Assembly (NCBI RefSeq): GCF_018398335.1
Contig: NZ_JAHBRX010000001.1
Span: 3,650,001-3,714,000 of the forward strand
Origin: Chelatococcus sp. HY11
Lineage (GTDB): Bacteria > Pseudomonadota > Alphaproteobacteria > Rhizobiales > Beijerinckiaceae
Direction of reading: 5' to 3'
DNA: 64,000 nt
Under the pieces are notes generated by a model. That model ran no database searches. It was not told the origin of the DNA and saw nothing but the letters and a program-made list of their open reading frames with translations. Below, piece after piece: positions 18,847 through 27,878 of this stretch (the first letter of the stretch is position 1; every line of letters starts with the position of its first letter). The position numbers and the translations under genes are program-made.

Positions 18847-19716
18847 ATGTGCGCCTATCCTGCTCCAGCCGATGATGCGCTCCTGGTCAAGTTTTGGGGC
18901 GTTCGCGGTTCGATTCCGGTCTGCGGAACAGATCACGTCATTTTTGGCGGCCATACGCCTTGTGTCGAGATTCGATGCGGCGGCCAGCTTTTCATCATTG
19001 ATGCCGGTACGGGAATCACCAACCTCGGCCTGGCCATCAAGGAGACGGCGCCGGCGCAGATCGAGATTCTGCTGAGCCATCTTCATCTCGATCATGTGAT
19101 GGGCTTGCCCTTCTTCAAGCCCGCCCTTTATCCTGACAAGACGATCCGGTTGTCCTGCGGCAACCTCGATGGGCAAACGGCCGAAAAGCCTTTGGAGCGG
19201 TTGTTTGCGCCGCCGATTTTCCCGGTAACGCTCGCGCAGCTGCCCGCGAAATTCGTCTACAACGGTTTCAGGGCCGGTGAGACGCTGTCATTCGGCCCCC
19301 ATAGCGTGCGGACCTGTCCGTTGGACCATCCGTCCGGCGCGACCGCCTATCGTTTTGACTATGGTGGCCGCAGCGTGTGCTATGTCAGCGACGTCGAACA
19401 TGGCGAGAACTGGCCGCCCGAGAATCTCATCGAATTCGTCCTGGATGCGGACCTCGTCATCTATGACGCCATGTTCTGCGAAAACGAATACAGCCATTGC
19501 CGTGGGTGGGGGCATTCCACGATTAGCGCGGGGGTCGAGCTTTGCCGTCGCGGTCATGTAAAGCAGCTCGCTGCTTTCCATATGCACCCGATGCATAATG
19601 ATGCCTTCCTGCTCGACATGGAGGCCGACCTCGCCAAGGCTATGCCGGGATCATTCGTGGCCCGTCAGGGACAGTCTCTCGTCTTCGCCCCCGTGGCGAT
19701 GGAAGTCCCGGCCTGA
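18847..19716 (+). CDS. MBL-fold metallo-hydrolase, phosphodiesterase-like
   Basis: A 289-residue metallo-beta-lactamase-fold hydrolase. The N-terminal FWGVRGSIPVCG is the hallmark of the branch that includes phosphoribosyl cyclic phosphodiesterase-like and cyclic-nucleotide phosphodiesterase-like proteins. The metal-binding motif HLHLDH (about residue 80) is intact, and further ligands are present (DHPSGATAY, YVSDVEHG, FHMHPMHND). It follows the degenerate ABC-like gene after 298 bases on the same strand, so it probably has its own promoter or a long leader. The substrate is unknown; a cyclic phosphodiester is plausible. Confidence 0.85.
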   Translation: MCAYPAPADDALLVKFWGVRGSIPVCGTDHVIFGGHTPCVEIRCGGQLFIIDAGTGITNLGLAIKETAPAQIEILLSHLHLDHVMGLPFFKPALYPDKTIRLSCGNLDGQTAEKPLERLFAPPIFPVTLAQLPAKFVYNGFRAGETLSFGPHSVRTCPLDHPSGATAYRFDYGGRSVCYVSDVEHGENWPPENLIEFVLDADLVIYDAMFCENEYSHCRGWGHSTISAGVELCRRGHVKQLAAFHMHPMHNDAFLLDMEADLAKAMPGSFVARQGQSLVFAPVAMEVPA

Positions 19717-19866
19717 CGCAGCCGCGCCTGTCACCGTCTGCTCCCTTGATATACGCGATATCAGCATCGCCTGCGGAAAGGCGGTGCTGGTCTCTTGCCC
19801 CCGGAAATCCGGCCGCTATTGTCCGGCCGGTAATTCTCCATCGTCGCGGGCAGGGACTGGCGAGGC

Positions 19867-20901
19867 ATGACGGCATCTCTTCTGGCAGGCGTCGCCAGTG
19901 TCGGGCTCATCGCGGCGGGGCTTTCGGCCGCCCTTGTTCTTCTCCTCTTCCCGCTCATGCAGCGCTACGCGCTAGCCCGTCCGAACGCCCGTTCCAGCCA
20001 CCGCGTGCCGACGCCGCAAGGCGGCGGCATCGCGGTGTTGGCGGCCATGCTGGTGACTGCGTGCGCGGGCATTTCAGTTCTCGCGCCGGGCGCGATCTCC
20101 GCTTTCATCCCGGTCGCGATGGCCGCCGTCGTTCTGGCTGTCATTGGCGCCTTCGATGATATCCGGCCGTTGCCCGTGCTGCCGCGTCTCCTGTTCCAGT
20201 TCGGCGCGGTTGCCCTCGGCGTCGCGGCGGCGGGGGAGATCCGGCTCTTTCCTGCCCTTCTGCCGGCTCCTGTGGAATTCGCCCTCGTCGTTCTGGCAGG
20301 CGTCTGGTTCGTCAACCTCGTCAATTTCATGGACGGGCTGGACTGGATCACGGTGGCTGAAGTCGCGCCGGTCACGGCGGCGCTGGCGCTGTTCGCGCTG
20401 CTCGGCGCACTCCCCGGCGACGCGGGGCTCGTGGCGATAGGGCTCTGCGGGGCGATGCTTGGCTTCGCGCCCTTCAACAGGCCCGTGGCCCGGCTCTTCC
20501 TGGGTGATGTCGGCTCGCTCCCCATTGGCCTGATCCTGGGCTTCCTTCTCTATCGCCTCGCGGGGGAAGGGCATCTCACTGCGGCGCTCCTTCTGCCGCT
20601 CTACTATCTCGCGGACGCGACCTTGACGCTTCTGATGCGTCTGAGGCGCGGCGAGAAGGTCTGGCAGGCCCATCGCAGCCATTTCTACCAGCGTGCCACC
20701 GACAATGGCTTCACGGTGATGGAAGTCGTCGGAACGGTCTTCGCGCTCAATCTGGTGCTGGCCGGGCTTGCGACGTCGGCTGTGCTCGCAGAGGGAGTTC
20801 TCGTTCCCTGCGGGCTGCTGATGGCCGGCATCATCGCGGTTGCCATCGTGCTCGCACGTTTCGCCCGGCCGCGTCCGGCGGTCGCGGCGGGGAGAAGCTG
20901 A
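19867..20901 (+). CDS. Undecaprenyl-phosphate sugar-1-phosphate transferase, WecA/WbpL-like
   Basis: A 344-residue polytopic membrane enzyme of the MraY/WecA family (glycosyltransferase family 4). Key motifs are the early RSSHRVPTPQGGGIAVL, the catalytic cytoplasmic loop FDDIRPLP, NFMDGLDWI, and the late GDVGSLPIG; about ten transmembrane helices are visible. Such enzymes load the first sugar phosphate on undecaprenyl phosphate to begin O-antigen or capsule synthesis. Its stop overlaps the start of the epimerase gene by one base, and a FlaA1/CapD-type gene follows, so this is a polysaccharide module. Confidence 0.92.
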   Translation: MTASLLAGVASVGLIAAGLSAALVLLLFPLMQRYALARPNARSSHRVPTPQGGGIAVLAAMLVTACAGISVLAPGAISAFIPVAMAAVVLAVIGAFDDIRPLPVLPRLLFQFGAVALGVAAAGEIRLFPALLPAPVEFALVVLAGVWFVNLVNFMDGLDWITVAEVAPVTAALALFALLGALPGDAGLVAIGLCGAMLGFAPFNRPVARLFLGDVGSLPIGLILGFLLYRLAGEGHLTAALLLPLYYLADATLTLLMRLRRGEKVWQAHRSHFYQRATDNGFTVMEVVGTVFALNLVLAGLATSAVLAEGVLVPCGLLMAGIIAVAIVLARFARPRPAVAAGRS

Positions 20902-21833
20902 TGGCGCAGCGGGTTCTCCTGACCGGCGCGACGGGTTTCGTCGGCCGCCATCTCACCGCTGATCTGATGCGCGCCGGTATGATCGTGCGGGCGGCCACGC
21001 GCCAACAGAGCAGCCTGCCGGCAGGGGTCGAGCAGGTGGTCGTGGGCGATCTCGATGGTCCGGTTGACTGGAGCGAGGCGCTTGCTGGCGTGGACGCGGT
21101 TGTTCATGCCGCGGGCATCGCCCATGCCGGGCCGGGCATCGCCGAGGATCGCTATCATCGTGTGAATACGGCGGCGACGGTGGCGTTGGCGGAAGCGGCG
21201 GGGCCCCTGCGACGTTTCGTCTTCATCTCGTCCATCCGCGCCCAGAGCGGCCCGACGGCGGCGCGCATTCTGACGGAAGCTGACGCGCCTCGTCCCGAGG
21301 ACGCCTACGGCCGCTCAAAACTCGCCGCGGAGAAAGCGTTGGCCGATCTCAATGGGGACTGGGTCGCGCTCAGACCGGTGCTGGTCTATGGTCAAGGGGT
21401 GGGCGGGAATATGGGCGCCCTGCTGCGGCTGGCGCGCCTTCCCTTCCCCCTCCCGTTGAAAGGCCTCACGGGACGGCGGTCCCTTCTGGCGGTCGAGACG
21501 CTCGCGGGGGCTGTGCGCCACTGTCTCGCAATGGAGGAGGCGCCGAGGCGCGCCTTCATCGTCGCTGATCCGCAGCCGGTGACGGTGGGAGAGATCGTGG
21601 CAGCGCTCCGGGAAGGGATGGGCAGGCGACCGGGCCTTTTCACGGTGCCGGAGGGCGTTTTCCGGTCGCTCTGCGCGCTGTCTGGGCGCACCGCGGCCTG
21701 GGAACGCCTGGCGGGCTCGCTGGAAGTCGACGCGGCCGCGCTCAGGCGATCCGGCTTTGCGCCGGAACTGCAGACCCGACCACAGCTGCGTCTTTTATCG
21801 GCGGGGTCTTGCGCGCGGCGAACTCAGGGATAG
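20901..21833 (+). CDS. NAD-dependent epimerase/dehydratase (extended SDR)
   Basis: A 310-residue extended short-chain dehydrogenase/reductase. The Rossmann motif is LLTGATGFVGRHL at residues about 6-18, and the catalytic YGRSK lies near residue 135. This family includes UDP-GlcNAc/UDP-4-keto sugar epimerases and reductases; next to a WecA/WbpL-like transferase the natural partner activity is making the nucleotide sugar it uses, such as a 4-keto-reductase. A ribosome-binding sequence (GGGGAGAAG) precedes ATG 20901. Its last 92 bases overlap the convergent FlaA1/CapD-type gene. Confidence 0.9.
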   Translation: MAQRVLLTGATGFVGRHLTADLMRAGMIVRAATRQQSSLPAGVEQVVVGDLDGPVDWSEALAGVDAVVHAAGIAHAGPGIAEDRYHRVNTAATVALAEAAGPLRRFVFISSIRAQSGPTAARILTEADAPRPEDAYGRSKLAAEKALADLNGDWVALRPVLVYGQGVGGNMGALLRLARLPFPLPLKGLTGRRSLLAVETLAGAVRHCLAMEEAPRRAFIVADPQPVTVGEIVAALREGMGRRPGLFTVPEGVFRSLCALSGRTAAWERLAGSLEVDAAALRRSGFAPELQTRPQLRLLSAGSCARRTQG

Positions 21834-23787
21834 CATCCTCGAGGATGGCTTCCGCGGCCAGCCGGTCACCGCTGGTGATCGCCTCCGCGAGCGCGGCAAG
21901 GCGCGCGGCGAGATAACGCCGGTCAGCAAACAGCGGTTTGGCGGCCATGACGCCGTCTATGCCGGTTTCCGCCATGGGTTCCTGCTGGCTGAACAAAATC
22001 TCGTGCAGCCTTTCGCCCGGCCGGATCCCGGTCTCGACGATGTCGATATCCGCCCCCGGCTCGAAACCGGCCAGACGGATCATGCGTTCGGCGAGCGCGT
22101 AGATGCGAACGGGCTGGCCCATCTTCAGCACATAGACGGAGGCCTGCTCACGCGGCGCGGTGTTATCCGTGCTCGCATTGGCCACGACCTCGCCTGCCAC
22201 GCGCCCCTCGCCATCGGCGTGGGAGGCGGCCGTGATGACGAGGTCCACGGCCTCGCGCACGGTCATGAAGTAGCGCACCATGTCACGATGCGTGACCGTC
22301 ACCGGGCCACCGCGCGCGATCTGCGCCTTGAACTTCGGCACAACCGAGCCATTCGAGCCGAGCACATTGCCGAAGCGCACAGCGATGAGACGCGTCCCGC
22401 CGTCCTGATGGCCGCGTCCGCCATCGGCGCCTGCCATCTCCGCATCGAGGGCCTGGGCATACATCTCGGCGAAACGTTTGGTGGCGCCGAGCATCGACAC
22501 CGGCTCGATCGCCTTGTCGGTGGAGATCATCACCATGGCCTTGGCACCGGCGGCGACTGCGGCGTCAGCCACGTTGACGGAGCCGAAGACATTGGTGCGG
22601 ATACCCTCACCCCAGTCCTGCTCAAGATAGGGCACATGTTTCAAGGCGGCCGCATGGAAGACGATGTCCGGGTTGAACCGGGCGAAGAGCGTGTCCATGC
22701 GCATGCGGTCGCGCACGTCGGCGATCGCGCCTTCCACTTTCGTCTCGGTACCCAGATTGGCCAACGCTTCCGTGATCTGGTGGAGGGCGGGCTCGGAATT
22801 CTCGATGACGAGAATGTCAGACGCGCCAAAAGCGGCCGAACGCAGGCAAAGTTCGCTGCCGATGGAGCCGCCGCCGCCGGTGACGACGATACGCCGGCCG
22901 CGCACAAAGCGGGCGAGCCGGGCACGATCGATCTCGACCGTCGGTCGCAGCAGGAGATCCTCGATTTCCACGGGCTGGAGCGCCGCGGCGCTCATGCCCT
23001 CCTCGACATCCTGCATGCGTGACAGCGGCAGTCCGAGCCGCCGGGCGCGCAACAGAAGGTCACTGCCCTCGGTGTCGCTGCCATGCTCACCGGTGAGGGC
23101 ATTCTGTGTCAGGACGAGCCGGCGGATGGATACTCCGCGTTCCTGGGCCTCCGCGACCACCTGTTCGAGATCCGCGAAGCTGCCGAGCACGGGGACGCCG
23201 CGGATGGCCTGGCCGAGATCGCCCTGGCGGGGCGAGAGGATGCCCTCAGCGGAAATCTTACGGAAAGCCCCGGATTCGATGGCGCGAAGCAGTGCCTCGA
23301 TGTCCGTGCCGCGACCCAACAGAAGTGCGGGATGGGCGCCATCCTTCGCGTGGGTCTTGGCCTGTTCGTATTTTATATAACGATAGGCGAGGCGCGGGCC
23401 GCCCAGCAGCGCGACCTGCAGCAGCCAATAGAGCGCGATGGTGATCTTGCCGAAAAAGAAGAAGCCATAGAACGTCGACGAGGCCAGCACGTAGTCCACG
23501 ACCAGCAGGGTGAGCGCCAGAACCGTCGAGGCGCGAACGATGTTCGACAGGTCGGGTAACGACGCGAAGCGCCACTTCGATTTGTAGAGCGAGAACAGCC
23601 AGTAGATCGCGCCGGCGTAAATCAGGAAGACCGGCAGTATCGTCGGCAGCAGGTCGAGCCGCGTGGCAAGACGCCCCCCTTCGAAACGGATGATGAAGGC
23701 AAGGGTGACGGCGAGCGCCGTCGCGACGAGATCGTGGATCACGATCAACGTCTTCTTGAGGGAAGGGATGAGATCAAGCCGGGCCAT
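21742..23787 (-). CDS. Nucleoside-diphosphate-sugar dehydratase, FlaA1/CapD/WbpM type
   Basis: A 681-residue membrane-anchored polysaccharide enzyme. Four N-terminal transmembrane helices (residues about 10-120) and a CoA-binding-like domain precede a large SDR domain with the NAD motif VVTGGGGSIGSELC (about residue 300). The C-terminal half matches UDP-GlcNAc 4,6-dehydratases, which make the 4-keto precursor for QuiNAc, FucNAc or bacillosamine-type sugars. The start was set at ATG 23787 (MARLDLIPSLKK); a GTG at 23811 is possible. It converges with the epimerase gene and overlaps it by 92 bases. Together with the two preceding genes it forms an O-antigen or capsule sugar pathway. Confidence 0.93.
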   Translation of the reverse strand: MARLDLIPSLKKTLIVIHDLVATALAVTLAFIIRFEGGRLATRLDLLPTILPVFLIYAGAIYWLFSLYKSKWRFASLPDLSNIVRASTVLALTLLVVDYVLASSTFYGFFFFGKITIALYWLLQVALLGGPRLAYRYIKYEQAKTHAKDGAHPALLLGRGTDIEALLRAIESGAFRKISAEGILSPRQGDLGQAIRGVPVLGSFADLEQVVAEAQERGVSIRRLVLTQNALTGEHGSDTEGSDLLLRARRLGLPLSRMQDVEEGMSAAALQPVEIEDLLLRPTVEIDRARLARFVRGRRIVVTGGGGSIGSELCLRSAAFGASDILVIENSEPALHQITEALANLGTETKVEGAIADVRDRMRMDTLFARFNPDIVFHAAALKHVPYLEQDWGEGIRTNVFGSVNVADAAVAAGAKAMVMISTDKAIEPVSMLGATKRFAEMYAQALDAEMAGADGGRGHQDGGTRLIAVRFGNVLGSNGSVVPKFKAQIARGGPVTVTHRDMVRYFMTVREAVDLVITAASHADGEGRVAGEVVANASTDNTAPREQASVYVLKMGQPVRIYALAERMIRLAGFEPGADIDIVETGIRPGERLHEILFSQQEPMAETGIDGVMAAKPLFADRRYLAARLAALAEAITSGDRLAAEAILEDAIPEFAARKTPPIKDAAVVGSAVPAQSRIA

Positions 23788-24065
23788 GGGTCGTGCGGGA
23801 TATCCGCTCACATCACGCTTTTGTCAATGTTGGAAGCGCCGGGGACGGCGTTGTTGGCCAAGCATCGCGTGCAAGAACGACCTTATTGAGTCCATTCACT
23901 TTTTCTCGCCTTTCCATGGCCAGATTCTTGAGTCTAAAGGTCCAGCTGAAGCGCGCCGATCGATTCGACGGCGGGAACCAAACTGAACTGGAAATATTTC
24001 AATAGGTGATCTGCGTCCCGCGCCACATGACGCGCGTAACTTGCCAAGGCGAAGCTGGGCGTTCG

Positions 24066-24080
24066 TTAACCTATTGTTAA
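24066..24080. promoter_or_regulatory. Putative CtrA-binding site
   Basis: TTAA-CCTATTG-TTAA matches the alphaproteobacterial CtrA consensus TTAA-N7-TTAA exactly. It lies 13-27 bases before the OpgC-like start, so it would overlap the promoter or transcript start of that gene. Confidence 0.45.
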
Positions 24081-24093
24081 AGTGGACATGGTG

Positions 24094-25206
24094 ATGAGCG
24101 GATCGAAGCGGATCGACGGCATTGATTTCTGGCGAGGCATCGTTCTCGCGATGATTTTCATCAATCATGTGCCCGGCAACGGCTTTGAAATTATGACCCA
24201 CCGCCATGTGGGCTTCAGCGATTCCGCCGAGGCCTTCGTTTTCCTGGCTGGCGTTTCGGTGGCGCTCGCCTATGGCGGCCGTTTTCTCGGCAGCCAGACG
24301 TGGCGTGGCTTTCGTTCGCTCATGAGCCGCGCCGTGACCCTCTATGGCGTGCAGATCGCCATGTCCTTCGCGGCGATTGCCATCTTTGCCGTCGGCGCGC
24401 TTGTTTTCGATGATGACACCATCATGCACGAGCATGGGCGGGATCTTTTCCTGTCGAACCCGATGCGCGCCGTTGTCGCCGTAACAGGCCTCAGCCATCA
24501 GCTCGGCTATTTCAACATCCTGCCGATGTATATCGTTTTCCTGCTTTGGGCGCCGGCTCTGCTTCTGCTGGCGCGCATCGATGATCGCCTGATGCTGGGG
24601 CTCTCGGCGCTGATCTATCTCTTCGCCCGTGAATATGGCTGGAACTTTCCAACCTGGCCAGTCGAGGGGGGATGGTTCTTCAATCCCTTCACGTGGCAGT
24701 TCCTGTTCGCGACGGGAGTGTTCATCGGGCTGCGCCTGCGCGAGACGGGGGAAATCGGCTTCGACCGCCGCCTCTTCATGGCGAGTGTCGTCATCCTGGC
24801 CGTTTCGGCTTTCGTGGTCACCAAGGCCTTTGGCTTCCTGCCGCTTTTGCCGGAGCAGCTCAACAGCATTGTCGACATGAGCAAGACCAATCTGGCGCCG
24901 ATCCGGATGATCCACTTCCTGGCGCTTGCCTACGTGCTCTATCACTCCGGCCTGACGTTGATGGCCAAGAGCGGCAATCTGTTCGCGCCGCTCTGCGTGA
25001 TCGGTCGTCAGAGCCTGCCGGTCTTTGCCGCCGGCTCTATCCTCAGCGCGATCGGCCAGATCGTGATCGGGATGCGGAACACCGGCTTCATCGACGATCT
25101 TCTGTTCATCGGTGGGGGATTGCTCCTCCTCTACGCCATTGCGCTTTATCTCAGCGACCGCCGCGATGTGGCGACGGGCGAGCCGCCGAAGGCAAAGATG
25201 GCCTGA
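24094..25206 (+). CDS. OpgC-like membrane protein (putative acyltransferase)
   Basis: A 370-residue polytopic membrane protein of the OpgC/acyltransferase-3-like group. The N-terminus RIDGIDFWRGIVLAMIFINH is typical: a short cytoplasmic stretch and then helix one with the conserved Arg and His. About ten helices follow. OpgC transfers succinyl groups to osmoregulated periplasmic glucans, but no opgG/opgH genes are nearby, so another O-acylated glycan is possible. ATG 24094 was chosen because GTGGA sits 7 bases upstream; ATG 24088 and GTG 24082 are alternatives. The gene converges on cobQ with 15 bases between stops. Confidence 0.85.
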   Translation: MSGSKRIDGIDFWRGIVLAMIFINHVPGNGFEIMTHRHVGFSDSAEAFVFLAGVSVALAYGGRFLGSQTWRGFRSLMSRAVTLYGVQIAMSFAAIAIFAVGALVFDDDTIMHEHGRDLFLSNPMRAVVAVTGLSHQLGYFNILPMYIVFLLWAPALLLLARIDDRLMLGLSALIYLFAREYGWNFPTWPVEGGWFFNPFTWQFLFATGVFIGLRLRETGEIGFDRRLFMASVVILAVSAFVVTKAFGFLPLLPEQLNSIVDMSKTNLAPIRMIHFLALAYVLYHSGLTLMAKSGNLFAPLCVIGRQSLPVFAAGSILSAIGQIVIGMRNTGFIDDLLFIGGGLLLLYAIALYLSDRRDVATGEPPKAKMA

Positions 25207-25221
25207 TCCCGCGATCGCGGA

Positions 25222-26706
25222 TCAAACGCGGCTGCGGGCGATCGACAGCAGGGTCGCGGTGTCGAGATGGCGCGCCATATGCGAAGCGAGCTTATCGAGC
25301 GTGTCCTCTATCGTCGCGTCATAGGCCAGCCCCGTCTCACCGGGGCCATCCGCTAACGTGCCCGCGAGCCAGCCCAGAAAAGCGCGGCGGAAGGCATCCG
25401 CCGTGAACAGGCCGTGCAGATAGGTGCCTAACACCCGGCCGTTCGGCGAGCGGGCGCCTTCAGGCCGCCCGTCGATCTGGAAAAGAGGGCGGGCGCAATC
25501 CGCGCCGTTGCTGCGGCCGAGGTGGATTTCATAGGCCTCGATGGGTGCGGCGGGGGCCAGGGCCAGTGCCTTCACGGGCCGGACCGTCTTGTCTCCCGCC
25601 AGCACCGTGTCGATGGCGAGATGCCCAAGACCGTCGGCCGTGCCGGGCGGGCCTTCGAGGCCGTCGGGGTCGGCGATCGTCCGCCCCAGCATCTGGTAGC
25701 CGCCACAGAGGCCGAGGACGGCCCCGCCGCGCCGGATGTGGGCCGCGAGGTCGATGTGCCAGCCCTCCTCGCGGAACACGGCGAGGTCGGCGATCGTCGC
25801 CTTCGAGCCCGGCAGGATGATGAGATCCGCATCTCCGGGCAGGGCCTGCCCGCGCTCGACGAAGGTCAGTGCCACGGAGGGTTCGAGCCGGAGCGGGTCG
25901 AGATCGTCGAAATTGGCGATGCGGGGCAGCACCGGGACGGCAATGCGAAGGTTTCCGTCGGGATTCGGCGGGCCACGCCGCAGGTCCATCGCGTCCTCGG
26001 CGGGCAGGCGGCCGGCATCCGGAAACCAGGGCAGGATGCCGATGGACCGCCAGCCGGTGCGGGTGGTGATGGTGTCGAGGCCAGCGGCGAACAGGCTGGG
26101 GTCTCCGCGGAACTTGTTGATGAGAAAGCCGCGGATCATCGCGCGGTCGTCAGCCTCCAGCACCGCATGGGTGCCGACGAGGCTCGCGATGACACCGCCC
26201 CGGTCGATATCGCCCCCCAGAATGACGGGCACGCCGGCCTCGCGGGCAAAGCCCATATTGGCGATGTCGCCGCCACGCAGGTTGGTCTCCGCCGGGCTAC
26301 CGGCTCCCTCGACGATCACGAGGTCCGCTTCCTCGGCAAGGCGCGTGAAGCTCTCCATGACGAAGGGCATCAGCCGCTCGCGCTTCGACGTGAAATCGCG
26401 GGCCTCCAACCGGCCGAAGCGCTGGCCCTGGACGATGAGCTGCGAGCCGCGCTCGCTCTCGGGCTTCAGGAGGATCGGGTTCATATGGACTGATGGCGCC
26501 ACCCTGGCCGCCCGTGCCTGCAGGGCCTGCGCCCTCCCGATCTCGCCCCCGTCGACCGCGGCGGCGTTGTTCGACATGTTCTGCGGCTTGAACGGACGCA
26601 CCCTGAGGCCCTGGCCGGCGAAGTACCGGCAGAGGCTGGCGACGAGGAGCGACTTGCCGACATTGGAGCCGGTGCCCTGGATCATGATGGCCGGGGTGGG
26701 ACGCAT
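25222..26706 (-). CDS. cobQ: Cobyric acid synthase
   Basis: A 494-residue glutamine-dependent amidotransferase of the late aerobic cobalamin pathway; it amidates four side chains of adenosylcobyrinic acid a,c-diamide. The N-terminal synthetase domain starts [18 protein letters not shown] (P-loop). The C-terminal glutaminase domain has the nucleophile segment [10 protein letters not shown] (about residue 330). ATG 26706 was chosen because it places the P-loop at residues 8-20 and follows the VOC stop by one base; ATG 26736 would overlap that gene. Length is normal. Confidence 0.96.
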   Translation of the reverse strand: MRPTPAIMIQGTGSNVGKSLLVASLCRYFAGQGLRVRPFKPQNMSNNAAAVDGGEIGRAQALQARAARVAPSVHMNPILLKPESERGSQLIVQGQRFGRLEARDFTSKRERLMPFVMESFTRLAEEADLVIVEGAGSPAETNLRGGDIANMGFAREAGVPVILGGDIDRGGVIASLVGTHAVLEADDRAMIRGFLINKFRGDPSLFAAGLDTITTRTGWRSIGILPWFPDAGRLPAEDAMDLRRGPPNPDGNLRIAVPVLPRIANFDDLDPLRLEPSVALTFVERGQALPGDADLIILPGSKATIADLAVFREEGWHIDLAAHIRRGGAVLGLCGGYQMLGRTIADPDGLEGPPGTADGLGHLAIDTVLAGDKTVRPVKALALAPAAPIEAYEIHLGRSNGADCARPLFQIDGRPEGARSPNGRVLGTYLHGLFTADAFRRAFLGWLAGTLADGPGETGLAYDATIEDTLDKLASHMARHLDTATLLSIARSRV

Positions 26707-26707
26707 A

Positions 26708-27115
26708 TCAGCTTTCAGAGCCCGCGATTTCGTCATAGCCGCGATTGAGGAACTCGATCAGGCAGAACCCGTGGCCGAAAGGATCGGCGCAGATGGCTAT
26801 CTTGCCCCAGGGGGCGCTTGTTATGCCGCTTTCGAGCGTCGCGCCGGCGGCGATGGCGCGGGCGAGAGCGATCTCGATATCATCGACCGGGACATCGAGA
26901 TGGATGGGTGTCCAGTGGCGCTCATAACGCCGATGATCGTTGGCGGCGCCGACCGTACCCGGTCCTTTCTCGAGCAGATAGATCGGAACCTGGCCTCCGT
27001 CGAGTTCAACGACCGTCTTGCCCAGGCGGCGCCCGGGCGTCAGGCCGAAGGCCGCGGTGTAGAAGGCCACGGCCAGCGTGAGATCCGGCACATCGATATT
27101 GACCAGCAACCGCAT
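26708..27115 (-). CDS. VOC-family (glyoxalase-fold) protein
   Basis: A 135-residue vicinal-oxygen-chelate protein with two beta-alpha-beta-beta-beta modules. It begins [18 protein letters not shown] and has the [18 protein letters not shown] and [18 protein letters not shown] segments typical of glyoxalase-like proteins. A ribosome-binding site (AGGACA) precedes ATG 27115. It sits between cobO and cobQ on the same strand, one base before cobQ. VOC proteins do not belong to the known cobalamin pathway, so it may be a passenger or an unassigned accessory function. Confidence 0.88.
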   Translation of the reverse strand: MRLLVNIDVPDLTLAVAFYTAAFGLTPGRRLGKTVVELDGGQVPIYLLEKGPGTVGAANDHRRYERHWTPIHLDVPVDDIEIALARAIAAGATLESGITSAPWGKIAICADPFGHGFCLIEFLNRGYDEIAGSES

Positions 27116-27198
27116 GGCGATGTCCTTCCGCTTGAACGCCGCAACCCGAACAACGCAACGCGGATTGGCGGCGTCAGGCTTACATCAGAACTCGATGC

Positions 27199-27807
27199 CT
27201 AGAACTCGATGCCTTCCTGCGCGCGCACGCCCGCTTCGAAATGGTGCTTCACCGGCGTCATCTCGGTGACGAGGTCGGCGGCGGCGATGAGTTCTAGCTT
27301 GGCGTTGCGACCGGTGACGATCACGTGCAGGTCCGGGCGTCGCGCGCTCAGAGCCTCCACCACCTCGTTAAGCGGAAGATAGTCATAGCGCAGCGCGATG
27401 TTGAGCTCATCGAGGACCACAAGGCGAATGGCCGGATCGTCCATGAGTTCCCTGGCCTTCGCCCAGGCGCGGGTCGCGGCGGCGATATCGCGCTCTTTAT
27501 CCTGCGTTTCCCAGGTGAAGCCCTCGCCCATGCTGTACCAGCGCACCTGGTCTCCGAAGGCCTCCAGCGCCTTGCGCTCGCCGGTCGACCAGGCGCCCTT
27601 GATGAACTGCACGACCCCGACCGGCCAGCCATGGCCCAGAGCCCGCAGCATCAATCCGAAGGCGGCCGTCGATTTGCCCTTGCCCTTGCCCGTATGGACG
27701 ATGAGCAGGCCCTTCTCGATGGTCTTGGAGGCAACCTCCGCGTCCTGGGCGGCCTTGCGCTTGATCATCTTGTCGCGATGGCGCGCGTCGTCAGTGCTCA
27801 GGCTCAT
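27199..27807 (-). CDS. cobO: Cob(I)yrinic acid a,c-diamide adenosyltransferase
   Basis: A 202-residue ATP:corrinoid adenosyltransferase of the CobO/BtuR family. The P-loop HTGKGKGKSTAAFG lies at about residues 38-51, and the conserved VVLDELNIALRYDYLP near residue 130 is diagnostic. The start is ATG 27807, preceded by GAGGA; the longer frame to 27873 has no such signal. It attaches the 5'-deoxyadenosyl group to the cobalt before CobQ acts. It is co-directional with cobP, cobQ and a VOC gene. Confidence 0.96.
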   Translation of the reverse strand: MSLSTDDARHRDKMIKRKAAQDAEVASKTIEKGLLIVHTGKGKGKSTAAFGLMLRALGHGWPVGVVQFIKGAWSTGERKALEAFGDQVRWYSMGEGFTWETQDKERDIAAATRAWAKARELMDDPAIRLVVLDELNIALRYDYLPLNEVVEALSARRPDLHVIVTGRNAKLELIAAADLVTEMTPVKHHFEAGVRAQEGIEF

Positions 27808-27878
27808 GATGTCCTCGGGATAACTTGCGGGCGGGATAACTTGCTGGCCGTTTGGATACCGGCGGCCCCGCACCGGAT

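Noticed and set aside
25203-25223. Near-palindrome at the OpgC-like/cobQ junction as a terminator
   Set aside because: It overlaps the stop codon, is imperfect and has no T-run on either strand.
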